From contig NZ_CP104694.1 in NCBI RefSeq assembly GCF_025398735.1, positions 237,501 through 301,500 of the forward strand: a DNA stretch of 64,000 nt, read 5' to 3'. Source of the DNA: Tahibacter amnicola. Its GTDB lineage: Bacteria > Pseudomonadota > Gammaproteobacteria > Xanthomonadales > Rhodanobacteraceae. The translations under genes were made by a program, and so were the position numbers. Under the pieces are notes generated by a model. That model was not told where the DNA came from. It saw only the letters and a program-made list of their open reading frames with translations, and ran no database searches. Shown here one piece after another: positions 1 through 10,200 of this stretch (positions within the stretch are counted from its first letter, which is position 1; each line of letters opens with the position of its first letter).

Positions 1-800
1 TTCTCGAACGACAGCAGCTCGAAGTAGCGCCACATCAGATCGTCGGACAGACGCATTACCTTGCCGAAGATTTCGTTGGGCGGCTCATTGATGCCGATGT
101 AGTTGCCCAGCGACTTCGACATCTTGTTGACGCCGTCGGTACCTTCCAGCAACGGCATGGTCAGCACGATCTGCGGCAGCTGTCCGGCTTCCTCCTGCAA
201 CTGGCGTCCCACCAGGAGGTTGAACTTCTGGTCAGTGCCGCCCAGCTCGACGTCAGCCTTGAGCGCCACTGAGTCGTAGCCCTGCACCAGGGGATACAGG
301 AACTCGTGGATGGCGATCGGCTGTTCGTTCCGGTAGCGCTTCTGGAAATCGTCGCGTTCGAGCATGCGGGCGACAGTGTGCCTGGCCGCCAGCTTGATCA
401 TGTCAGCTGCGGACATCTGGCCAAACCACTCGGAATTGAACCGCACTTCCGTGCGTTCCTTGTCCAGCACCTTGAAGACCTGCTCGGCGTACGTCTCCGC
501 ATTGGCCTCGATGTCCGCGCGGCTCAGCGGCTTGCGCGTGACATTCTTGCCGGTCGGGTCACCGATCATTCCGGTGAAGTCGCCAATCAGGAAGATGACC
601 TGGTGCCCGAGGTCCTGGAATTGCCGCATCTTGTTGAGCAGCACCGTATGACCCAGATGCAGGTCGGGCGCAGTGGGATCGAAGCCGGCCTTGATGCGCA
701 GAGGACGGCCCAGCTTGAGCCGGGATTCCAGGTCTTCGCGCTTGATGATTTCTTCCGCACCGCGACCGATCAGGTCAAGCGCTTCCTGTAGCTGGGACAT
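1..800 (-). CDS. tyrS: Tyrosyl-tRNA synthetase, N-terminal part (cut by window edge)
   Basis: Class I aminoacyl-tRNA synthetase that charges tRNA-Tyr in the cytoplasm. The reverse strand reads [19 protein letters not shown] and stays open to the window edge, giving about 266 N-terminal residues. The HIGH signature appears as HLGHT near residue 47, and KMSKS is present near residue 229, so the catalytic core is nearly complete; the C-terminal S4-type RNA-binding part lies outside the window. The ATG at 798-800 is preceded by a GGAGAG ribosome-binding site. It is transcribed away from the M23 peptidase gene, with a shared intergenic region of about 120 bases. Identification is firm. Confidence 0.95.
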   Translation of the reverse strand, partial: MSQLQEALDLIGRGAEEIIKREDLESRLKLGRPLRIKAGFDPTAPDLHLGHTVLLNKMRQFQDLGHQVIFLIGDFTGMIGDPTGKNVTRKPLSRADIEANAETYAEQVFKVLDKERTEVRFNSEWFGQMSAADMIKLAARHTVARMLERDDFQKRYRNEQPIAIHEFLYPLVQGYDSVALKADVELGGTDQKFNLLVGRQLQEEAGQLPQIVLTMPLLEGTDGVNKMSKSLGNYIGINEPPNEIFGKVMRLSDDLMWRYFELLSFE

Positions 801-856
801 CGGCGTAACTCTCCGGATAGCAGGCCAGCCCGGACAGCCTTTGCATTTCTGGCCGT

Positions 857-913
857 CCAGACGTCTGGTTCGTTAAATAAGAGGGGGTGGCAGTTAATTA
901 TTCGTTAACCACC
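857..913. promoter_or_regulatory. Palindromes in the tyrS / M23 peptidase divergent region
   Basis: A perfect 12-base palindrome CCAGACGTCTGG lies at 857-868. A second imperfect inverted repeat, with GGTGG at 886-890, GTTAA / TTAAC arms inside and CCACC at 909-913, follows. Both sit between the divergent starts of tyrS and the peptidase gene and are the AT-rich part of the gap, so an operator or promoter role is plausible. No regulator can be named. Confidence 0.4.
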
Positions 914-920
914 GAGATCC

Positions 921-2474
921 TTGCAAACCCGCGCCAATGCTGGCGTTGACGGGATTCGAATGACGCGGCTATGGTACGTTCCGTTTTGTCGGAATGCGAA
1001 CGTGACCGAGACCCCAGCCGCACATTCCAGCACCCGCCGCACCAACCGCCGCCTGGCATTGCGGCGGCGCGCACTTCGTAAACATTTTCATTTTTACTCG
1101 AAGTGCCGGAATTGGGCCCTGGCGAAAAATGTGTCGGTCGTGCCGATCAGCTGGCGCCGCGAACATTGGATCCTCGCCAGCGTTGCCGTCGCGCTGACCA
1201 TCGTCGCCGGCCTGGTGATGCCGACCTGGGCCAACGCGATGCGTCACGACGAGCTCCCGCCGGTCACCACCGTCTCGATACCGTTGCCGCCGCTGACGTC
1301 CGATGCCATCCATGCCGCCGACGGTGCCGAAGCGGGGCTTGTGCAGGCCGGCATGATGCCGGGGATGGGGGAAGACCCCTGGACGGTCGTCACCGTACGT
1401 CCGGGCCAGTCACTCGCCGACATTTTCCACGAGCACGGGCTTTCGCCGACCTGCCTCCAACGCGTGGTCGACGCGAAGGTCGACAACGGCGCTTTCCGCC
1501 GCATTCATCCCGGCGACGAGTTCGCATTCAAACGCGCGGACGGCCGCCTGAGCACCCTACGCTTTGATCGCGACGATCACACCCGCGTTGTCCTGACGCT
1601 CGATGAAAAGGAAGTCCACACCGAGATCGTCGAGCGCGCGCTCGAGCGTCGCGTCCACGTCGCGCACGGTGTGATCAGAAGCTCGCTGTTCGAGGCCGGT
1701 GACCAGGCCGGCATGTCCGACTCGATGACGCTCAAACTGGCCCAGGCATTCGGCTACGACATCGATTTCGCGCAGGACCTGCGCGTCGGCGACAGCTTCA
1801 CCGTCATCTATAACGATGTCTATCGCGAAGGCGAACGCCTGCGGGATGGTGAAATCCTCGGCGCCACGTTCATCAACGCCGGACAGCGCTACACCGCGTT
1901 TCGCTACGAAACGGCCGACGGCACGGTGTCGTTCTACAACGAGGAAGGCCGGCCGCTCAGAACCTCGTTCCTGCGCACGCCGGTAGAGTTCACCCGTATC
2001 TCCTCGCGCTTCAGCGCGGGCCGCATGCATCCGGTACTGGGCAAGATGCGCGCGCACAAGGGCGTGGACTACGCGGCGCCCTCGGGCACGCCCATTTATG
2101 CCGCAGGCGACGGAAAGGTCGAGTTCCGCGGCCAGAAGAGCGGCTTCGGCAATGTCGTGATCCTCCAGCACGCGGGCCGCTACAGCACCCTGTACGGCCA
2201 CATGTCGCGGTTCGCCGCCGGCTTGTCCAACGGCCAGCGCGTCCGCCAGGGCCAGTTGATCGGCTACGTCGGCGCCACGGGCCTGGCGACCGGGCCGCAC
2301 CTGCACTACGAATTCCGTCTCGATGGCGCCCATCGCGACCCGCTCAGCGTCACCCTGCCCAAGCCCGAGCCGCTGCCGGCCAGCGAGCTGGCGAAGTTCC
2401 GTGGCGTGACCCAGCCGATGCTGGCGCAGCTGAAGATGCTCGAAGACACACGCCTGGCTTCTGCCAGCAAGTAA
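921..2474 (+). CDS. M23 family murein endopeptidase with OapA/LysM-like N-terminal region (MepM-like)
   Basis: Predicted envelope-anchored peptidoglycan DD-endopeptidase. The reading frame gives up to 517 residues. After a basic stretch there is one hydrophobic segment (WILASVAVALTIVAGLVMP), then an opacity-associated/LysM-like region (VVTVRPGQSLADIFHEHGL) and a C-terminal M23 domain with zinc motifs H-x3-D (HKGVDYAA) and H-x-H (GPHLHYEF). This architecture matches the MepM/YebA family. The start is uncertain: 921 gives a long basic leader, the ATG at 960 and the GTG at 1131 (MSVVPISWRREHW) are alternatives, the last giving a conventional membrane-anchor N-terminus. The next gene, anmK, starts 2 bases after the stop, which links murein cleavage with murein-sugar recycling. 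Confidence 0.88.
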   Translation: MQTRANAGVDGIRMTRLWYVPFCRNANVTETPAAHSSTRRTNRRLALRRRALRKHFHFYSKCRNWALAKNVSVVPISWRREHWILASVAVALTIVAGLVMPTWANAMRHDELPPVTTVSIPLPPLTSDAIHAADGAEAGLVQAGMMPGMGEDPWTVVTVRPGQSLADIFHEHGLSPTCLQRVVDAKVDNGAFRRIHPGDEFAFKRADGRLSTLRFDRDDHTRVVLTLDEKEVHTEIVERALERRVHVAHGVIRSSLFEAGDQAGMSDSMTLKLAQAFGYDIDFAQDLRVGDSFTVIYNDVYREGERLRDGEILGATFINAGQRYTAFRYETADGTVSFYNEEGRPLRTSFLRTPVEFTRISSRFSAGRMHPVLGKMRAHKGVDYAAPSGTPIYAAGDGKVEFRGQKSGFGNVVILQHAGRYSTLYGHMSRFAAGLSNGQRVRQGQLIGYVGATGLATGPHLHYEFRLDGAHRDPLSVTLPKPEPLPASELAKFRGVTQPMLAQLKMLEDTRLASASK

Positions 2475-2476
2475 GC

Positions 2477-3592
2477 GTGGCCGACACCCCGTTTTTTCTC
2501 GGCCTGATCTCCGGAACCAGCGCGGACGCCATCGACGTGGCGCTGTGCCGGTTCACGCCGACACCCGAGTGCGTCGCCACCGCAGCATTCCCCTACCCGC
2601 CTGACCTGCGCCGGCGCGTTCTGGCGTTGGCGCGCGATGCCGTCCATGTGAACCTGGACGAGCTCGGACAGCTCGACGTGGAAATCGGCCGCGTCTTCGC
2701 CGACGCCGCGCTGGCGGCCCTGTCCGATGCAGGGGTGCCCGCGGCCGCAATCCGCGCCATCGGATCGCATGGGCAGACCATCCGGCACCGGCCCGGCGGC
2801 ACCGCACCCTTCACCCTGCAGATCGGCGACCCCAACACCATCGCCGAGCGCACCGGCATAACCACCGTGGCAGACTTCCGCCGCCGCGACGTCGCGGCCG
2901 GCGGCCAGGGCGCCCCACTGGTGCCGATATTTCACGCCGCGGTGCTGCGTCATCCCACGCACGACCGTGCCGTTCTCAATCTCGGCGGCATCGCCAATGT
3001 GACCTTGCTGCCGTCGGGCCCGTCGACCGATGTACGCGGGTTCGACACCGGCCCCGCCAACTGTCTGCTCGACGCCTGGGCCGAGCGGCACCAGGGCACG
3101 CATCGGGACGACGGCGGGCGCTGGGCGGCACAGGGAATGGTTGATCAGGGGCTCCTGGCCGACCTGCTGGCGGACCCCTACTTTGCCCTGGCCGGCCCCA
3201 AGAGCAGTGGCCGCGAAGTATTCAACCTCGACTGGCTCGACCGCGCCCTTGGCGGGCAGCAACGTCAGCCAGTCGATGTGCAGGCGACGTTGCTCGCCCT
3301 GACTGTGCGCAGCGTGGCCGATGCGATTCGACGGGATGCGCCCGGCACCAGGGAGGTGCTCGTCTGTGGCGGCGGCGTGCATAACGGTGCGCTGATGCGC
3401 GCGCTGACTGAATCGCTGGCGCCGGCCAACGTCGAGAGTACCGCCGCCTGCGGCGTGGATCCGGATTTCCTGGAGGCCATGGCGTTCGCCTGGCTGGCCC
3501 GGCAGCGGCTGGAGCGCCAGCCCGGCAGCCGCACGTCGGTGACGGGCGCGATCGGCGACCGGGTGCTGGGAGCCGTCTACGACGGCGGGTGA
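2477..3592 (+). CDS. anmK: Anhydro-N-acetylmuramic acid kinase
   Basis: Cytoplasmic kinase that opens and phosphorylates 1,6-anhydro-MurNAc from recycled cell wall to MurNAc-6-phosphate. The product has 371 residues, the usual length, and begins MADTPFFLGLISGTSADAIDV, the family's N-terminal phosphate-binding signature (usually SGTSxDGxD; here the glycine is alanine). Further family blocks are the NLGGIANVT segment and the GFDTGPAN motif. The start is GTG, 2 bases after the peptidase stop, so the two are probably cotranscribed. An AmpG-like importer is encoded close by on the other strand, completing a murein-recycling neighbourhood. Confidence 0.95.
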   Translation: MADTPFFLGLISGTSADAIDVALCRFTPTPECVATAAFPYPPDLRRRVLALARDAVHVNLDELGQLDVEIGRVFADAALAALSDAGVPAAAIRAIGSHGQTIRHRPGGTAPFTLQIGDPNTIAERTGITTVADFRRRDVAAGGQGAPLVPIFHAAVLRHPTHDRAVLNLGGIANVTLLPSGPSTDVRGFDTGPANCLLDAWAERHQGTHRDDGGRWAAQGMVDQGLLADLLADPYFALAGPKSSGREVFNLDWLDRALGGQQRQPVDVQATLLALTVRSVADAIRRDAPGTREVLVCGGGVHNGALMRALTESLAPANVESTAACGVDPDFLEAMAFAWLARQRLERQPGSRTSVTGAIGDRVLGAVYDGG

Positions 3593-3868
3593 CTATTCGC
3601 CGTCGTCGGTGAACAGGGGTTTGCCGGCGACCCGTTCGAAGGCTTCCAGGGCAGCGCGAAACGCCGCCGTTTCATTCGACTCCCAGGTTCCGCTGAGCAC
3701 GGCGATGTCATGCAGCTCGCGCCGGGCGATGTCATCCTCGGAAAGGCCCACGCCGCGACGCAAGGCGTGCAGGATCGCCTCGTTGATCGACCATTGGTGT
3801 TCGCGAGCGATCTCCTTGATGCGCTCGGCAAGCGTGTCATCGATGTGGCGTACAAGAATATCCGGCAC
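3593..3868 (-). CDS. FitA-like ribbon-helix-helix protein (antitoxin-type), no toxin partner seen
   Basis: Small DNA-binding protein of 91 residues that starts at a GTG behind an AGGGAC ribosome-binding site: MPDILVRHIDDTLAERIKEI. The N-terminal 40 residues (IDDTLAERIKEIAREHQWSINEAILHALRRG) have the pattern of the Arc/FitA ribbon-helix-helix fold, with a short beta strand and two helices. FitA-like proteins normally pair with a PIN-domain toxin, but no such gene lies next to it: the 3' side abuts the anmK stop with no gap (convergent) and the upstream neighbour is ampG. It is either an orphan antitoxin or a stand-alone regulator. The reading frame can be extended upstream to 4078, but that part overlaps ampG and looks noncoding. 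Confidence 0.7.
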   Translation of the reverse strand: MPDILVRHIDDTLAERIKEIAREHQWSINEAILHALRRGVGLSEDDIARRELHDIAVLSGTWESNETAAFRAALEAFERVAGKPLFTDDGE

Positions 3869-3938
3869 GTTCGTCCCTATTTCAAACGCTGTCGACCATG
3901 CCCCTGTATCCGCATTCTCGCAGCAAGTGTGGTCAATT

Positions 3939-5288
3939 TCAGCCGTCGACTCGATCACGTTCCATCCAATGGCGCAGGCGGGCGAATATCCACAGCGTAG
4001 GGATGATCGACAGCGCGCTGAAGGCGAAAAACGCCGCGTAGCCAAAGGATTCGACAAAAAACCCGGAGACACCCCCAATCAGCTTGCCCGGAAGGTTGGC
4101 CAGCGAGCTCAGGAGTGCGTACTGGGTAGCACTGAACCGGCGGTCCGCCAGGCCCGACATGAAAGCCACCAGGACCGTTCCGGCGAAGCCCTGGCAAAAA
4201 TTGTCGGCCGAAATCGCCGCGACGAAGGCCCACAACTGCTGCGGGAAGAGCCACATCAGCAGAAAGGCAAAGTTCGACAGGGCAACACCGAAGGCGGCTA
4301 CCAGCAGGCCACGACGGATCGGCCACAGCGTCGCCGCAACCCCGCCGAGGGTCGCTCCCGCCAGGCCCAGCCACACGCCGTACAGCTTCGAGACGGTGGC
4401 GATCTGTGCCTTGGTGAATCCGCTGTCGAGGTAGAACGGCCCGGCCATCACGCCGATCATCTGGTCCGGCAGCTTGTACAAGCCGACGAAGAGCAGGAGC
4501 GTCAGCGCCAGTGCGCTGCCATTGGACCGGAAGAACGCGATGATCGGTGCCAGGTAGGCCACCAGGACACCGGCCAGCCCCCGGGGCATCCCGCCGCGTG
4601 CCAATTGGTCGACCAACGGCTGGTCGATCGGTTGCTCCGTCGCGACGGCGGCGGCCGGCTCGCGCGACAGCACGATCGCCAACAGCGGCAGCAGCATCAA
4701 CGATGCTTCAATCAGATAGGTGCGCTGCCAATCCAGCCACTGGGCGGCATAAAGTGCCCCGGCGCCGCCGGCGATCAGCCCGAATCGATAACCAAAGCTA
4801 TAGGTGGTGACCAGGGCGGCCTGGTCTTCCTGCGCGGCCACGTCGATGCGGTAGGCATCGACGACGCTGTCCTGGGTCGCGCCGGCAAAGGTGGTCAGCG
4901 CCAGGAATGTGAGGAAGAGGGGCAGCTGACCGGTCGGACCGACCATCGCCATTCCGACGAGGCCGAGGACCACACCCAACTGCGACAGCACCAGCCAGCC
5001 CCGGCGACGCCCCAGACGTCCGAACAGGGGCGCCCGATAGCGGTCCAGCAGCGGCGCCCAGAAAAATTTCAGGACGTACAGCAGGGAGATGTAGCTGACC
5101 AGGCCGATGGAACCCAGGCTCAGGCCCGCTTCCCGGAACCAGTAGCCCAGGGTCACGCCGACCAGCAGGAACGGCAGGCCGGCGCCGAAACCCAGGAAAC
5201 ACAGCGTCAGTGCGGCCGGTTGCGCGAACGCCCGCCGCAACCGCGAAAAGCCGGATTCCCGGGCCAGGGACTCCGGCCGTGCACTCAC
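3939..5288 (-). CDS. ampG: AmpG-like MFS muropeptide permease
   Basis: Major facilitator protein of 449 residues with about twelve hydrophobic segments. The start of the transporter part, LGFGAGLPFLLVGVTLGYWF, followed by GLVSYISLLYVLKFFWAPLLDR and the basic GRLGRRRGW loop, is characteristic of AmpG, which imports anhydro-muropeptides across the inner membrane for recycling. It starts at a GTG overlapping the xthA stop by 4 bases (GTGA), so translation is probably coupled to xthA. The nearby anmK on the other strand supports the recycling role. A more general MFS assignment remains possible. Confidence 0.85.
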   Translation of the reverse strand: MSARPESLARESGFSRLRRAFAQPAALTLCFLGFGAGLPFLLVGVTLGYWFREAGLSLGSIGLVSYISLLYVLKFFWAPLLDRYRAPLFGRLGRRRGWLVLSQLGVVLGLVGMAMVGPTGQLPLFLTFLALTTFAGATQDSVVDAYRIDVAAQEDQAALVTTYSFGYRFGLIAGGAGALYAAQWLDWQRTYLIEASLMLLPLLAIVLSREPAAAVATEQPIDQPLVDQLARGGMPRGLAGVLVAYLAPIIAFFRSNGSALALTLLLFVGLYKLPDQMIGVMAGPFYLDSGFTKAQIATVSKLYGVWLGLAGATLGGVAATLWPIRRGLLVAAFGVALSNFAFLLMWLFPQQLWAFVAAISADNFCQGFAGTVLVAFMSGLADRRFSATQYALLSSLANLPGKLIGGVSGFFVESFGYAAFFAFSALSIIPTLWIFARLRHWMERDRVDG

Positions 5289-6073
5289 CGGGCGCTCCCG
5301 GGTTCCGGCGCGTAGTCCACCGTATAGGGCGCGTGGTCGGAGAACCGCGGTTCGCGCAGGATCTCGCAGGACTTCAGTCGCGCCTTGAGCGACGGGGTCA
5401 CGACCTGGTAGTCAATCCGCCACCCCACGTCGTTGGCCCGGGCCTGGCCGCGATTGGACCACCAGGTGTAGTCGCAGCCCTCCGGCTTCATGCAGCGGTA
5501 ACTGTCAACCCAGCCGCGCTTGAGAAACAGCTCGTCCAGCCAGGCGCGCTCTTCGGGCAGGCAGCCGGAGTTTTTCTGGTTCGAGGTCCAGTTCTTGATG
5601 TCGTTGCGCGTGTGGACAATGTTCCAATCGCCACAAATCACATAATCGCGGCCACTCGCCAGCCAGCTGTCGAAGATCGGCATGATCCACTCCATGGCCT
5701 TGAACTTGAACTGCTGGCGTTCATCACCCGACGAGCCCGACGGCACGTACAGTGAAACGACGCTCAGGTTGCCGTAGCGGGCCTCGATGTAGCGGCCTTC
5801 GTCATCGAAGGGCGCCCAGCCCAGACTGGTGCGGACTTCATCGGGTTCCTGGCGGCTGTAGATCGCGACGCCGCTGTAACCCTTCTTGGTCGTCGCGTCA
5901 CGGAAATACGTGTGATAGCCCTTGGGCCGGAACTGGGCGTCGGCCAGCTGGTGTTCCTGCGCCTTGGTTTCCTGCAGGCAGAGAATGTCCGGCTTGTGCG
6001 TGGCCAGCCAATCGAAGAATCCCTTGGTCGCCGCCGAACGGATGCCGTTGGCGTTGAAACTGACGATACGCAT
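5285..6073 (-). CDS. xthA: Exodeoxyribonuclease III
   Basis: Endonuclease/exonuclease/phosphatase-fold DNA repair enzyme that cleaves at abasic sites and degrades 3' ends. It has 262 residues, starting MRIVSFNANGIRSAATKGF. Family signatures are seen in order: the Asn of NANGIR, the metal-binding Glu of LCLQETKAQ, the GYSGVAIYSR block, GDWNIVHTRNDI, and the catalytic Asp-His of RFSDHAPYTVDY at the C-terminus. It is the first gene of a two-gene unit with ampG. Confidence 0.93.
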   Translation of the reverse strand: MRIVSFNANGIRSAATKGFFDWLATHKPDILCLQETKAQEHQLADAQFRPKGYHTYFRDATTKKGYSGVAIYSRQEPDEVRTSLGWAPFDDEGRYIEARYGNLSVVSLYVPSGSSGDERQQFKFKAMEWIMPIFDSWLASGRDYVICGDWNIVHTRNDIKNWTSNQKNSGCLPEERAWLDELFLKRGWVDSYRCMKPEGCDYTWWSNRGQARANDVGWRIDYQVVTPSLKARLKSCEILREPRFSDHAPYTVDYAPEPGSAR

Positions 6074-6160
6074 GCTCCATCAACCTGCAGCCGCAAAGCG
6101 CGCAGGGTAGCGGGCCCGCCCGGCGACGCCAAGCGCCGGACGGCATGCACGCAGACCGGC

Positions 6161-7246
6161 TCAGCTGCCGACGATACGCACCGACTGACCGGCCCGCAGG
6201 CGCTCGGCACCGCGCACCACGACCCGATCTCCGGCGGCCAGGGCACCGCTGACTTCCACACGGGCGTCACGCGCCACGCCGGCCTTCACTTCGACCTGTT
6301 CGGCGGTGTTGTCCGGTTTCACCCGCATGACATAGGTGTGCGATTCGCGCAGCACCAGGGCGTCACGCGGCACGGTCAGCCCGGCTGTTCCCTGGGATTC
6401 GGGCAGAGCGACTTCGACCGCGGTGCCGACCAGTGCGAATTCCTCCGGCAGGCTGACACGCAGCTCGAACTGGCGCGAGCGTTCGTCGCCCACCGGCACG
6501 ATGGCGCGGACGCTGGCAGGCTGGCTGGCGCCCTTGAGACGGATCTGCAGCTCCTGCCCGGCACGCAGGTGGGGCGCAAGATCCAGCGGGGCCTGCACGC
6601 GCGCCTCGAGGTTTTCGGTGTTGACCAGGTGCACCACCGGGCCGCCGGTCTGCAGGTATTCGCCCCGCTGTACAAAGCGTTCGCTCACCACGCCGTCGAA
6701 CGGTGCGCGGATGTCGGTTTCCGACAGCGCGTGCTCGATGCTGCGCCGTTCCGCATCGGCACGGGCGAGCTCCTGGCTGGCGCTTTCGAGCGTGGCGTTC
6801 GCCTCGTCGAGCTGGGTCTGCGCGACGGCGTTGCCGGGTGCGAGCTTGGCCAGGCGCGTGGCCTGGGTGCTGGCCAGATCACGCTGAGCCTTCGCGCGTC
6901 CGGCGCTGGCTTTCGCGCTTTCCAGGCGCAGGCGCAGGGCGACGTCATCGAGCTTGGCCAGCCGATCGCCACGTTTGACGACGGTGCCGACTTCGGCGAT
7001 CTCCATGACGCGGCCGGCCGCCACGCCGGCGATCTTGGCGTCTTCGCGGCTCACGACACTGCCCGGCACCCAGCGCGTGGGCGCCAGCGCCGTGGTGGTG
7101 GCCTCGCCGACGGCGACGGTGGCCGGCGGCGGGGCGGGTGCCTTTTCCGGCGCCTTGTCCTGGGCCTGGGTGAAGGCGAACGGCACGGCCGCAAGGCTGG
7201 CGATGAGGAACGAGAAAGTGACTGTTTTCATGGACGTGGTTTTCAT
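6161..7246 (-). CDS. RND efflux periplasmic adaptor (membrane fusion protein)
   Basis: Periplasmic adaptor that links an RND pump to an outer-membrane channel. The 361-residue product has a signal peptide (MKTTSMKTVTFSFLIASLAA ... AFTQAQ), a biotinyl-lipoyl-like half (GSVVSREDAKIAGVAAGRVM; VVKRGDRLAKLDD), an alpha-helical hairpin of about 60 residues, the returning half-motif TDIRAPFDGVVSERFVQRGE and a C-terminal beta-barrel. A GGGGAGT ribosome-binding site precedes the ATG. It begins 17 bases after the pump gene's stop and is surely in the same operon. No TolC-like gene is nearby. Confidence 0.9.
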   Translation of the reverse strand: MKTTSMKTVTFSFLIASLAAVPFAFTQAQDKAPEKAPAPPPATVAVGEATTTALAPTRWVPGSVVSREDAKIAGVAAGRVMEIAEVGTVVKRGDRLAKLDDVALRLRLESAKASAGRAKAQRDLASTQATRLAKLAPGNAVAQTQLDEANATLESASQELARADAERRSIEHALSETDIRAPFDGVVSERFVQRGEYLQTGGPVVHLVNTENLEARVQAPLDLAPHLRAGQELQIRLKGASQPASVRAIVPVGDERSRQFELRVSLPEEFALVGTAVEVALPESQGTAGLTVPRDALVLRESHTYVMRVKPDNTAEQVEVKAGVARDARVEVSGALAAGDRVVVRGAERLRAGQSVRIVGS

Positions 7247-7263
7247 GGGTACTCCCCGTTTGC

Positions 7264-10200
7264 TCAGGCCGCGCGTGGATAACTGGGTGCGTTCTCATCG
7301 CGCACCGGTGCCGCGTCCGCGGGCTTCTTCTTCGGCCAGTGCGCCAGGCGCATCAGGCTGGGCAACAACAACAACGAAAAGACGAGGCTGATCACGACGC
7401 CGCCGACGTTCACCGCCGCCAGGCCGCGGTAGATGACGCTGCCCGGGCCGGGATTGACCGCCATCGGCAGCGCGCCGAGAGCACCGGTCAGGGTGGAGGC
7501 GAGAATCGCGCGCAGGCGCTGGTTGAGGCCGATCCGGATGGAATCTTCCAGCGAGTGGCCGCTGAGCTGGGCCTCCCGGGTGAGATCGACCAGCAGGATG
7601 GCGTGATTGACGATCACGCCGATCATCATCACGAAGCCGATCATCGACAGAAGGTCCAGCGGCTGGAACGCGAACAGCCCCAGCGCGCGCAATCCGACCA
7701 TGCCGCCGATGAGCGCCAGCGGCACGGTCAGCATCACGATCGCGGCCTCGCGCACGGACTTGAACAGTGCCGCCATGATCAGGAACAGCACCAGCAACGC
7801 CAGTCCGAAGTTGGTCGCCATGGTCTGCACCACCTGCTGCAGGCGGTCGGCGCTGCCGGCCATGCGCACGGTACCGTCGGCGGGCAGGGTTGCCTTGATC
7901 GCGGGCACCACGTCCTTTTCCAGGGTCGCCAACGCATCTTCCAGCGACAGGTTGGGCGGCGGGTCCACGGTCAGGGTGATCGTGCGGCGGTGGTCGAGTC
8001 GACGGATCTGGGTCGGACCGATAACGCTGTTGAGCGAAACCAGGTCACCCAGCGGCACGATCTGGCCCGACGGCGTGACCAGCGGCGCCTCGGCCAGCTG
8101 TTCCGGCGATTGCCCGGCACTGGCACGCAGGATGATCGGCACGCGCGTTTCGCCGTTGAAATACTCGCCCAGCCAGGCGCCATCGCCGACGGCACGCACG
8201 ACGGTGCCGACCGCGGTGCGATCCCAGCCGGCTTCGGCGATGCGCCGGTCGTTGGGCACGGCGTGCAGTTCACTCTGGACGGCGTCGGTATTGGGGAAGG
8301 CCTGAACGCTGGCCCCGGGGAATTTCTTCTCCAGCAACTGGCGTCCCTGCTCTGCCGCGCGCTCGAGCGCGGCGGTGTCGTCGCTCTGCAGGTGCATCGC
8401 GACCGAACGCACCGATCCACCAAAGCCGCCGAAGAGATCCCCCTCGGTGGCAAAGGCACGCGTATCCGGCAGGCCCTGCACTACCTCGTTGCGAATGATC
8501 TGTTCCAGTTCGCCGATGCGTTTTTCGTCCACCACGCGCGCACCAATGGTGCCTCCGCCCGGCCACAGCAGCAGGTAGTAGTTCTTCAGCTGCGGCTGCT
8601 TCTCGCCCTTCATGTAAGGCTGCAGGCGCTCCAGGATGACCGGCGCGATCTCGCGATTGACCGCTTCGGGGCTCATGCCGGGGGGAAATTGAAGAAGGCG
8701 TCGATTGCGGCACGCTTGACCGGCGGCAGGTAGTCCAGCCGCGGCAGGAACACCCAGCACAGAATCAACGGCGCTACCAGGAGTGCAGCAACCCAGCCCA
8801 GCTGCTTTGGGCGCGAATCGGTCCAGCGGATGATCCATTCGGTCAGGCCCGGCCATCCGTCGCCGTAGCCGGACGACAGCTTCTTGGCCTTGAGCCAGCC
8901 GCCGGCCGCTGCCGGCAGCACCGTCAGCGCCACGACGATCGAAATCGCGACGGCAATCGAGATCGTCAGGGCAAGGTCGGCAAAAATCTGGCCTTCGACG
9001 TCCTGCAGGAACAGCACCGGAAGGAACACGGCGATCGTGGTGACCGTCGAGGCAAACAGGGCCGGCACCACCTGGCGCGCACCGGCCAGGGCCGCCTCGA
9101 ACGGCGTCTGCCCCGTTTCCTTCAGGCGGATGATGTTGCCCGAGACGACAATCGCGCCCTCCACCACCATGCCCACCGCGAAGGCGAGGCCGGCCAGCGA
9201 GATGACGTTGAGGCTGCGGCCGGTCAGCTGCAGCACGATGAAGGTGGCCAGCAGGCAGATCGGAATCGAGGTGGCAATCAGCAGGGTTGCACGCCCGTCC
9301 CGCATGAACCACCACACGCAGATCAGGGCCAGCAGCGCGCCCACGATCAGGTTCTCGGTCAGAAGACCCACGGCGCGATTGATGAACAGGCCCGAATCGA
9401 AGGACTGTTCGATGCCCAGCCCCTGGGCCTTGAGCGGTCCGTCACGCAGCTCGGCGACGACCGCCTTTACCTCATTGAGCGTGCCCAGGACGTTAGCGCC
9501 GCTCTGGCGCAGGATCTGCAGCCCGATCGCCGGATTGCCGTTCTGGTAGGCGAAGAACTGCTGTTCCGGCGGACGCACCTCGATCGTGGCCACATCCCCC
9601 AGCTTGATCGGCTTGCCGTCGCGCCAGGACAGCACCATCTCGCCCAGCTGGTCCGGTGTGTAGCGGCCGGTAAAGCGCAGGGTGAACTGACGGCGGCCCA
9701 CTTCCACCTGGCCGCCGGAGACGTCGGTGGCGCTGGCGGCACGCGCGGCGATGTCGGTGATCGAAACGCCCATCGCCGCAGCCTTGGCCAGGTCCACGGT
9801 GATGCGCACTTCATCCGGCGGGCCGGCATTGATGTTCACACCGGCGACGCCCGGCACGGCCTCCAGGCGCGGGCGGATCGTCGCCTCGATGTATTCGCGG
9901 TACTTGCTCACCGGCCCTTCGGTGCCCGGCAGTAGCTGCACGAAGAACCAGGTCAGCGACTGGTTGGAGTCATCGGCGCCCATCTGTACGACCGGGCGAT
10001 CCGCGTCGCGCGGCAGCGGCGGAAGGCGGTTGAGGCGTCCAAGCACTTCGACCAGGGCATTTTTCATGTCCGTGCCGATGGCGAAGGTCAGGTTGATGTT
10101 GCTGTTGCCGGTGCCGGCATTGCCGTCCAGCTCCTCCAGTCCCGGCAGGCCCTGCAGCACGCGCTCCTGGGGTTCGAGCAGTTCCGACTCCACTTCTTCC

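Noticed and set aside
3593-4078. 161-residue version of the ribbon-helix-helix protein
   Set aside because: The first 70 residues overlap the end of ampG and look noncoding; the GTG at 3868 has a ribosome-binding site.
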